From: Zygnema circumcarinatum | Lineage: Eukaryota > Streptophyta > Zygnematophyceae > Zygnematales > Zygnemataceae | DNA: 64,000 nt | Direction: 5' to 3' | Assembly (NCBI GenBank): GCA_037447605.1 | Contig: CM074815.1 | Coordinates: forward strand, 2,498,750-2,562,749 | In this document: piece after piece, positions 47,495 through 64,000 of the stretch | Layout: every line of letters begins with the position of its first letter | Position numbering within the stretch: the stretch's first letter is position 1 | Program-made: the position numbers and the translations under genes | Notes under the pieces: model-generated | The model's database searches: none | What the model was told of the DNA's origin: nothing | Seen by the model: only the letters and a program-made list of their open reading frames with translations

Positions 47495-49366
47495 GAGAAA
47501 GGGAGGGAGAAAGAGAGAGAGGGAGGGAGAGAGAGAGAGGGGAAACCTTCTGAGCAATTTCAAGGTAACATTTTTCGGCCGTATCTGCTGCATTTGACAA
47601 ACGCAACGACTGGAAAAATGGAATGATTTCTTCTTGTCGGAACATCCCCGTGAACTCCTTCCTGAGTGTGGTCAAAATCACAAGCATCAAGTCATCCCAT
47701 TCGTCAGAAGAGTTCAGTAAGAAAAACGACGTTTTTTCTTTTGGTGAAATGAATGCGAAAGTTTTGGGAAATGATTTCTAGGCGGATAATAAAATAATAA
47801 AATTCCATAGTTGGACTCTACTTGAGTTTCAGAAATGGGCTGGTGGTGTCCTCTCGCCGCACATATGGCAGTCCCGTTTTCGCGCCATAACCCAAATGGT
47901 CGCAAATCACCTATTGCAGCCCATAAACACAGGAACGAGTAAAAGAAAAAAAAATGCCCATAGAAATCTCTGCAGAAAGATAGCATTTAGCTGATCTTTT
48001 CAATCTTTTTCTGTCATAGATTACTACTTACTTTAACCTGTCTTTCATAATCTGTCCAAATATGTAAAGAATTTTACCTTACAGCACCATCCCGCCCACA
48101 TGTCATCGTGAATTCCCATCGTTTTGGAGTCCCCCATGGGTGGAAAGTACATAGCAGCTCCGATGAGCTCTCGGTCGAAGGCAAGGTTCAGAGAAGACAT
48201 GGGGAACAAGCAACCCTAACGGAGGACACATGCCCCAAATCAGTTACTCAGTTTCAATTTTTTTCAATTGTTACAGCTGCTGCTGGATGGCTTTTTTCTG
48301 GAAGGGTTCACATACATGAATTGGAACCTGATTTGAGAATAAGATTCTATAAAAGAAATCACTTTAGAACTCACCCTTGGAACCGTCATAACTGCGTCAA
48401 CGTAACGGAGGTTTCTTTGTGAAGGGCGGACCAGTTGCGTGGCAGCGTCATAGTCCGGAACATTGAGCCATAATCCATGTGATATTACCGTCGGTGTGCC
48501 CTCTCGGAGACTAAGGAAAAAACGCAAGGAAAGTTAACCCCCACTCGAGCCCCCATTTCACTTCCAGCCCAATTCTTCAAAAACATTCAGTATACTAAAT
48601 TTTGCTTTCCTTCTAAAAAAACTATGTGAAGATTAAGGGACACGCATAAGGTCAAACGAGGTCAAACTGGTTTGTGATACCTGAAGGGATACCCTCTCAC
48701 AAAGTCACATGAGCTCCGAAAGGGATCGTAAAGAGTGTTGAAAAAGAAAGGTGTTGCTGGCGAGGACAGGTTCACTGCATGCTGCTGCAGGGCGTTGACT
48801 TTCTCTCCTTTGCGCGGATGTTTTGCGGGAAAGCAATCATTATTAAGAGTTATAATGTACCGCTTCTGTGAAAATAGCCATCCAGCACACCGACATGCGC
48901 TGCAAAACGCCAGAAAATGCCGAAAGAATGGCACACATGATCAAGAACTGCTAAAACCCTAAAAAAAGCAACTCGACAAATCAAAACTAAAGCAAAGCAA
49001 TTGCAGTTTATCAACGCCTTCTTTATACGTCACTGATACGCGAGTGAATATAACGCTTAGGAAGGTTTTTTTTCTGAACCTTGCTTGAGAGGGAATGCAG
49101 CTTGCGCGAGACCCAAGGTCCGAGATGATGTTGGCCATGGTCACCACCTCGTAGTCGAACCCTTGCGGCACGCTCACAGGGAACGCGGGCCGAGAGGGGG
49201 ACTCCGCCGCGCCTGCTTGAACGATTATGAGGTGGTAGGGTTGCAGGAAGGGTCGCCAGTCTTCAAGGAAGGAGAGGTTGTCTCCCCTTGCATTCGCACT
49301 AATCACAACGTCGGTATCGGCCGGGGAAGCAACAATAGCCTCGTCGTCGTCTGGAATTGTGGCCAT
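47068..49366 (-). CDS. UDP-arabinopyranose mutase / reversibly glycosylated polypeptide family, divergent, 7 exons
   Basis: Active members interconvert UDP-arabinopyranose and UDP-arabinofuranose at the cytosolic face of the Golgi for wall polymers. Exons: 49366-49080, 48899-48681, 48510-48375, 48215-48078, 47910-47822, 47661-47547 and 47214-47068; phase closes to 376 residues. Family hallmarks: [47 protein letters not shown], the glycosylated-Arg motif LREGTPT (Arg171), [21 protein letters not shown] and QEEIIPFFQ. Two acidic motifs are changed: the usual QDGD is QAGA (50-53) and the usual DDD before Cys is NND (115-117). That predicts loss of the nucleotide-sugar/metal site. It may be a non-catalytic subunit, as described for class 2/UAM2-type members. 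Intron 6 starts with a CT tract. Confidence 0.92.
47425..47540. repeat. (GA)n tract at the 5' end of UAM-like intron 6
   Basis: CT-rich on the coding strand, starting about ten bases behind the donor at 47546-47545. Confidence 0.9.
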
Positions 49367-49714
49367 TAGGGAGTTTGAACTGTGGCAGAATGCTGGTTTC
49401 TGCCTATACTTTGAGCTGGCAGGAGGAGAGGAAGGAGATGGAGGGAGAGGGGTTACAGGAGGAGAATCCTGGAAAGATAATTTATCAAAAGTATATGGAA
49501 GGGTTTTCAATTCTTCTAAGGAATAAAGGAGAAAAGGAAGAAAGCAAGTGGGTAGACAGGACCGAGCGGCTCTGGGAGAGAGTGCGGACTGTGAAGCCGG
49601 GGAAGGGGAGGGGTTGATGTGACGGAATGTCGCGTGACGTGACGTAGACGGAGCCGCATGCATCAAAATATAGGACAGCTTAAAAAACGGTGTCATGAAC
49701 GAATAAGGAGGTGC

Positions 49715-49737
49715 CACGTGGAACAATGATACACGTG
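49715..49737. promoter_or_regulatory. Paired G-boxes upstream of the UAM-like gene
   Basis: CACGTG at 49715-49720 and 49732-49737, arranged as an inverted pair (GCCACGTGG and CACGTGGC), about 350 bp upstream of the start codon. Confidence 0.55.
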
Positions 49738-52437
49738 GCAGCAGCTGGACGGGTTCCTTGATTCCTCCTGAAGCATCGCCCAATGGGAACTCGCCACGTT
49801 GGCAAGGAGTGACAATAGCCCATTCGAGAATGCACTATGTCATGGCACAATGGCGCGATGCACAAGATCAATGCCAGATCCAATCCCATTGCCTCCACTA
49901 AGCTCGAATATGGAGGGCCCAACAGGGCACATGTCAGACTTTAAAGTAGAACTTAAGGAAACAAATCTGAAACCAAAATGAGTACTCAGACATCGCGATC
50001 TTGCTGCAGAAGTGTTCTCCGTCTAAATTACGTTTCCAGTTTTACTGCATCAACCTGTTCCGTCCAGTTTAAACTGGAATCTGGTCGAACTGGCGCATGG
50101 AACGGGTTCTTGGAGCCGTCAAATTCGGTTGGCTGTCAAAAATAGACAGCGACGTGGACGTCATGTCCGTACGGTACGGCCAACCGTTAGCAGCACGACA
50201 CGTTTCGAATACTGTGTGGCGGACTGCTGAGACTTCCAAGCCAGCCACGTGGCAGTTTCCTCACCACAAAACTCTGCCCCCTCGGGTCCAGCCGTTCCTG
50301 CGCCTGGTACAGCGAATATTTCGCTCTGTCGTGTAGCGAGATTCTCTGTCGTGTATCGCGGAGCGTGCGCATCCCAGGCCATGCGAGCGGAGATCTCCGG
50401 ATCTTGCGCATGTGGAAATGAATGCGTTCCCGCGCACTGCTGGCGGCTGCCGGAGGACACGTGTTCGGAAGGGAGGGTCTCCGGCTGCAAGATCCTCTTG
50501 TCGTCTACTAGGGGTTGTCAGACTTAAGAAACGTCCGTAAGGCTGATCGCGAACTTTCCGCAACTTTTCGAGTCAACGTCCGTCAAAAATGAGCTCCCGA
50601 ACGCAACCGTGATCGCCGCCCGTCCGCACAGACAGGCCCTTTCCGCACCTGTTTTGGCTGCAGACGATTTCGTGCGGACAAGTTGTACGGTCAGTACGTT
50701 TTTGGACGCGCCGTTCGTAAAATTGACTTGTACTTCTCGTACTGTTGACTTGCAATAGGTTCGATTTAGGTTCGGCAAAGCAGTATTATCAGTTATCAGT
50801 AGCTTTCGTTTTCGTATTGCTGACCGCGAGCTTTTAGTAACCTTTTGCTAAGTCTGACAACCTGTATTGGGACCGGAAAGATTCGGCGGCTTTTTTAACC
50901 AACAAAAATCCAAATTTCTAGATTTGGTTAGATACGGACGGAATTATCCAAGTCAGCATAGATTTGTCGCTATGTGTGACCTGATAGTACGACAAAAAAA
51001 TCCATGAGGTCATTTTCAAGGGAAGGTGCAGGGAACCTGCTATGTCGGAATTTGTCTGACGTCACCTTAAGACTTCTCCTAGTCAAACTCATGCCAGGTG
51101 ACGCCATATGATGTGCTGGATTTTGTCTTGTCGTGGCACGCAATTTCGGCGGAGCTGCCTTGGCGCAACGTGGCCGCGCATGAGCGTCGGAAATTTGGGG
51201 ATACGGAATTGTCAAATCGCGATCTGATGTTTGGGCACAGTGCGCCGGTGGATATTTTTGGCGGATTAACCGAAAATGTCGGTGGCCGAAAAGGACGTTG
51301 GGATAGCATAAAGCGTTGCACCCGCGCAAAATCGTCAGACCTTCATTTTTCCCGATTATTTTTTCTTAGACATAACTTGTGTTTTCCTGCCCGGTCAGTA
51401 TATACAGGCACCTGATTAGCCAAAGTCGCAAAGAGACACATTTAAGGGAAACGTTTTGAAATTTGTTTCAAAAGAAAGAATAATGCAATTTTTTTCTTAG
51501 CCTGATAAAGTGCAGTTACTACCATCCCTAGTCAACACCTCCCCCTCAACCTCCAAAACGTTCGTACATCATTCGTACGAAATATCTTGCCATCTGCAGA
51601 TGAGTACAAAATCTCTGACGTAGGTGGCGTACCAACCGACCCAATTTGTACGAATCCAGATCTGTCCACATCGCCCCGTCCGCCATCTGACGGCCGAAAG
51701 CAGTCCGTACCGTTTTCCGCACGTGTCATGAGATTCGGTGACATTTTGTTCCGCCTTTCCCGAATCGGTAAAACGCGCGTTCAATTCTGACGATCCGCAG
51801 AATCTTATAAGATCAGATCCGCAGATCTTTCGGCTTGGCATGTACCGGGGGAGGCGCCATCTGGCCGTCTGCACCTCGCCCGGGAGAGAGAGAGAGAGAG
51901 AGCGAGAAAGGAGAAGGAACAGGGAGAGAAGGAGAGGGAGAGGGAAAGGGAGAGGGAGAGGATTGTACGGACCTAAGAAGCGCAGGGCTCGGGGATTGGT
52001 CAGATCCGGATTCCGGCAGCCGTTGGATGCTTGACGCGTGTTCCTCAGGGTTTAGGGTTTAGGGTTTTGGAGGCTCGACCAGGAACAACAGAGAACAGGG
52101 CTGCTGCCATTCGTTGCATCGAGTACGGTAGGGTTGAATTTCTCATAAGACGAAGGGGTTGGATCAGGGTTTAGGGTTTTGGATCGTTTCTTGGCGCCTC
52201 CAGATGCCTCTGGAAGCAATATCAGTGGTTTAGGAAATGTTAGGGTTTTGGAGACATACGTTGAGGAGATTTACTGGCTTTTTTATTCATATTTAAGAGT
52301 TCGGGTTCAAGAGCGGGGAGGGACGAGAGGAAAATGATGCTGGAACCGCCGCAGAATGCTGCAAACGACGAGTTTTAGGGCTGGCGTGGCAGCGGGCGAT
52401 TGGACCGCACAGCCGCTAAGAACGGCTGAGAGGGGCC
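49738..52437. other. Intergenic between UAM-like gene and histidine kinase
   Basis: 2.7 kb with no protein gene that I can support. Two GTAC-rich stretches (50160-50180 and 50690-50750; 51560-51710), CACGTG at 50248, 50458 and 51719, a GA run (51880-51960) and TTTAGGG units near the 3' end. Confidence 0.5.
52048..52069 (+). repeat. (TTTAGGG)n-like telo-box upstream of the histidine kinase
   Basis: Three contiguous plant-telomere units; single units recur at ~52165 and ~52240. In plants short telo-boxes occur in leaders and promoters of highly expressed genes. Confidence 0.7.
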
Positions 52438-53625
52438 ATGGGGGCAGGAGAGCTCTGTGACAACTTGGTAAGGCTCTCTCTCTCTCTCTCCCTCTCTCTC
52501 TCTCTCCCTCTCTCTCTCTCCCCCTCCCACTCTGCAAAGCCAGTCCCTCTTTCTCTCTCTCAGCCTCCCTCCTTTCAAATCTAGACTCTCTCGCTTCCTT
52601 TCCCCTTCCTCCCTGCAAAGCTAGTCTCGCTCTCTTCCCCCTTCATTTTTTGCACAGCAAGTCTCTCCCTCTCTCTCTCACCCTCCCTTTCTAGAAAGCC
52701 AATCTCTCTCCCCTCCCCTTCCATTGCTTAGTTGTGCTCTACCTCTACCTCTACAGAGACGACCTCTGCTTCTCTTTTTTCTATCACTCCTTCTCACTCT
52801 CTACCGCGCTTGCGCGTCTTGACTTTCCCTCCCTGTCCCTCTCATTCTCTTTCTCTTTCCCTCTCCCTCGCGCTCGCTTTCTCTCTCTCTCCCTCTCTCC
52901 CTCTCCCATCTGTACCCGCTCACTATCCCCTCTCCTGCCATCCCTCCTCTGCCAGACAACCTGCCCCTCTACGGCCGCCACTCCCCCTTTTCTCCCTCCC
53001 TTTTAATCACTCTCTCCATAATCCTGTAGACCGTCTCTTCTTCTCTCTCAAGAAGCAGAGAAAGCTTTGCGATTAGCGTCTCTCTGCAGAATCGGATTCT
53101 GGAAAAAAATATGCGGAGCAGAAGGTTGCACCAGATTTAGGTACTACTGTGGTAAGGAGGATTGGAGATGCGTGGGAAAGCTTCTGTTCCTATGCAAAGA
53201 AAATGGAAATTAAATTATGACTGCAGGAGGTGTTACAAGCAACATTTATGCTCTGATTTCTCCCGCTCCCTCTCCCTCTCCCTCTCCCTCTCCCTCTCCC
53301 TCTCCCTCTCCCTCTCCCTCGCTTTCGAAGCCCTCTTTTTTTTCTACATTCCTTCTTTACTGCATTCCCCCCCCCTCTCTCCCTCTCACTCGCCCTCTCT
53401 CTCGGCGCCTGCTCCCGCCTTTTCATCTCTCATTTCTTCGCCTTCTCTCTACGAGGCTGCTTCTGCTTCCTCGTCTCTTCTCGCCCTCATTCCTTCCCTC
53501 CATTTCCCTCTTTCCTTTTTCCCTTTCGTTTTCTCGTCCTCTCTCTCTCTCACACTCTTTCTCCCTCTCTTTGACTTCCCCCTGTTTGGCTTGCTGATTC
53601 CCGTTTTTCTTTCCTTCCTTTGCAG
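52438..53625. other. Possible 5' exons/introns of the histidine kinase gene; CT-rich
   Basis: ATG at 52438 opens a 10-codon frame ending at a good donor (TTG|GTAAGG). Another candidate exon begins after CTGCAG at 53089 and ends at GTG|GTAAGG near 53155. I could not join these to the next exon in one phase. The rest is CT-rich (52470-52990; 53255-53600), consistent with intron. Confidence 0.35.
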
Positions 53626-61464
<7,839 letters not shown>

Positions 61465-62920
61465 AAAAGGCAACACTCAAAAGGGTGAAGGATGAAAGGG
61501 TGGACAGAGAGATAGAGATGGAGGAGAGAGGGAGGGAGGGAGGGGGAGAAAGAGAGAGAGAGAGAAAGAGGTGGGTCCTTCGAACTTCCTTGGTTTCAAG
61601 TGAGAGAGGAAGTGAAGGGGGGTAGGGAATGTTTTGAGTGAGTTGTTCGAAACGCTTCAGGTTCCATGTGGAGGGGTTCGAACTCGGAAGCAGTACCTCG
61701 CAGGAAAAGTTTTTGCCTGCCCGCTTCTGTTTTCGCATTGTATTCCACGAAATCCACTTTGTCCGAAGGGGTGTTCATATTGAGCACGGACACGGTGGCA
61801 GAAGGCACATAGAACTAGGCAGGAAGTGCAGATTTAGGGTTTCCTCGTGAGTGGAGCTTTGAAGGGCGTTCTCATATTAGGCAGTGCACATATTTGAAGA
61901 TTAGAAGACCTCTGTCTAACAGAGTTTTGCATCAAGGAGGGTCCAAGTTTTGCAACAAGGGGCGTCATAGAATTAGGCTTTCGATATCTGTTTGTGTATA
62001 GTCATTAAGTCCTTCCCTCTCCCTCGCCGTGTCGTCCTCTCCTCTTCATGCCTCATTTCTCACCCTCTGTATCCCCATCATCCCTCTCTCTTTCTCGTCC
62101 TTTCTCCTCCAAGCAGAAGTAGCATCTTCAAGTTTTCCAAAGAATAGGATTCCTCTTAGGGTCTCCGTCCTATGTTCAATAAATCCTGTCGGTACCGCAA
62201 ACCCGTGCTTTTCACAATGTATTATATTCCTCACTGCACCATGTCAATGCATGGGAATGGAGCGATATGATGATCATGATGGCCTAATTCAGTCAACGTT
62301 GACTCAGCCTGTGGTGCCATATTACGGTCATGGCGTGCACAATGGCATGCATTGTAGCACTGTGGTACAGCAGACCGTGACATGTGAAACCCCGTAATTG
62401 CATACCGGAACGACATTTGTATGGCAGGCTATTGCACGGTAAGGCCTGGCATGGCGTGGCATGGCGTGGCATGGGATGGCATGGCATGGTACGGCATAGC
62501 ATGGCAAGGCATGCTGTAGCGTGTTATGGTATGGCATGGCAGGCCCACGTGGCGCGATGCAGACAACATAAAAGTTTGATACCTAAGAAACTACAATTGA
62601 TAAGCAAAGCTTATGGACGGGTTCACAGAAACACTAGCAAAACTGAAATTCGCATGGAACTCAAGATGGCTCAAATGTATGCACGCTCCCACGTGCCCAT
62701 CTTTCACAACATTTGGAAATGAGGCGTAAAATATAACACAACACAGTTCTGAACAATTTGTGGCAGTTTTGTCTACTAAGGTGGGTCGTATTTGTCCGTA
62801 TGGTACTACTGGCTCCACATGTAAATGAAATATTTTTCAGAACTGAAGGGGGACATTAAGAAACAAAGGACGGCAGTTTGATCCGTAACAACATATGGAC
62901 AATTGTGCATACAAAAAATT
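61465..62920. other. Intergenic at the 3' side of the histidine kinase
   Basis: 3' UTR side (GA-rich at 61500-61575) and spacer with a decamer array. A minus-strand frame at 61596-61808 is open but unrecognised. Confidence 0.45.
62445..62545. repeat. TGGCATGGCR decamer array
   Basis: About ten 10-bp units based on TGGCATGGCG, themselves built of two ~5-bp halves (TGGCA/TGGCG), increasingly degenerate towards 62530. Confidence 0.85.
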
Positions 62921-64000
62921 TCAGTCCAAGTCCGCCCCCATGGGAGCGTATCCCCTGCCCTCCCAGCTCGCCATCAAGCCTCCCTCGCCTCCTCCAATCC
63001 CGATCCCATCCGCATCTAACCAGCCATTGCCATCATCATCTACAAAGGAAAGAAAAAAGGGAATAAAGAAAGGGAATAAAAAAAGGGGGGATGTGGAGGA
63101 GACGATTTGGCTTTTAAGGATTGTGAGGGTTTTCAGGTATTGAGGATTTTAGGGGTCTTAAGGGACGTTAGGAATAAAGAGATTGAATGGTGGGTCGCAG
63201 AGCTGATGGCACTTTGCAACCTTAGAATTTGAGGGAGAGGAAACCACTCACAGTGATTGAAGAGTTGAGGGTTCACATCTGTTTTCAGAGAAGGAGTACG
63301 TCGCGAATTGCGAAAACGATGGTGGGGTTTCTCAGCCAGGACAAATGGAGTACTCCTTCTTCCTGCATGGCAAACTCTGCCCTAAATCTTCCTGAGTGTA
63401 GTTCCACACTGGAAGGGAGGGAGGGAGGGAGGGACGGAGGAGAAGAGAGAGTAAAACAATCCACTAGAACCTTTCCCCAAAAGTTTATTTTGCAGTGATT
63501 ACAACCTTATTTGAAGGTTTGAGGGTTGAAAACTCGAAAGACCTCACAAAGGACCAGTATGACACTACCTGCCTTAAAAGGGTTATGACTAAGCCCCTCC
63601 CTTGCCAGAGACTGGGTTCATTTTATAACTTCATCAAGGTTTTATTTAGACGGAATAACTTTCCTACACACATACTCCTTCCAATCATTTACCTGAAAAC
63701 TTTCGATTCAAGAGACCATCCTCATGTGAAGAAGCTTCGCGTTCCATGTCCGATCCTTCAACTGGCTCCCTCCCTCCCTCACTGAGAGAGCCATCCTTTG
63801 GTTCGCAGTTCCGTGACCCCCAACAAGCTTCAGTTGCAGAGAGCAGGCTTTGCCTCTCAGAGAGGGTTTGTCGACTCAAATTTCTTTTTTCAATTTTTGG
63901 GGCGTCACATTCGACATATTTCCTTCTAAAATCCAAAATTTCGGTATTTGATTCTGAAGGAAGATTCGTTTTTTCTTCTCGATGTTTTTCTGAACTCGAC
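62921..64000 (-). CDS. Partial unidentified gene, terminal exons only
   Basis: A minus-strand frame is open from the window edge to about 63693, where a donor follows (TTTTCA|GGTAAATG region). It is Ser/Glu/Arg-rich (for example KYVECDAPKIEKRN). A likely last exon 63039-62921 begins after TTTGTAG and encodes a Gly/Asp-rich end (DDGNGWLDADGIGIGG ... APMGADLD) before TGA. A possible middle exon around 63415-63290 reads RFRAEFAMQEEGVLHLSWL, but I could not find a donor giving the phase the last exon needs. I do not recognise the protein. The start lies beyond the window. Confidence 0.3.

Noticed and set aside
61596-61808. Minus-strand open frame with a plausible-looking sequence (VDFVEYNAKTEAGRQKL)
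   Set aside because: No recognisable family and no joined exons; it is antisense to the histidine-kinase 3' flank. Could be real but not supported.

Overview
This is a nuclear window from a eukaryote of the green lineage, most likely a streptophyte-type green alga. Genes are split by many short GT-AG introns, all three stop codons are used normally, and TTTAGGG-like motifs are scattered through introns and leaders. The gene set is plant-like: plastid acetolactate synthase, a GRIK/SnAK-type kinase, a UDP-arabinopyranose mutase-family protein, a seed-maturation-protein peptide and a hybrid PAS histidine kinase. LysM domains linked to a papain protease point to an alga rather than a flowering plant. 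The species is an inference and was not established. I rebuilt exon chains by hand from splice sites and family similarity; reading phase closes across every exon of the main genes except where a gap or doubt is stated.

Layout. 0.7-4.5 kb (-): cytosolic glyoxalase II, 7 exons. 6.2-8.3 kb (-): C-terminal part of a C2-domain protein with a long Ser/Pro/Gln-rich tail. 11.2-13.8 kb (-): class II ribose-phosphate pyrophosphokinase, 9 exons. 14.2-14.9 kb: a 740-bp foldback element. 15.3-19.5 kb (-): GRIK/SnAK-like kinase, 12 exons. 20.3 kb (+): tRNA-Thr(UGU). 21.3-26.5 kb (-): acetolactate synthase, 10 exons, head-to-head with a BadF/NAGK-type sugar kinase (+, 27.4-30.1 kb). 31.2 kb (+): a 61-residue SMP-domain protein with RY elements upstream. 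32.9-35.4 kb (-) and 44.1-46.2 kb (+): two divergent secreted papain-family genes, nearly identical over part of exon 1 and intron 1, each broken by a 100-N gap. Between them lie a retroelement remnant, a TXNDC12-like thioredoxin (+) and a membrane-anchored carboxylesterase (+). 47.1-49.4 kb (-): a UAM/RGP protein whose two acidic motifs are replaced. 53.6-61.5 kb (+): a hybrid histidine kinase with PAS, HisKA, HATPase and two receiver domains. The last kilobase holds a partial unidentified gene (-).

The rest is dominated by simple-sequence DNA. (CT)n tracts sit in introns of almost every gene, usually CT on the coding strand and often just behind the 5' splice site. CACGTG (G-box) and GTAC cores recur in intergenic DNA. 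The genes do not form one pathway. They are housekeeping and signalling genes plus the papain/LysM pair, which is the most distinctive content.
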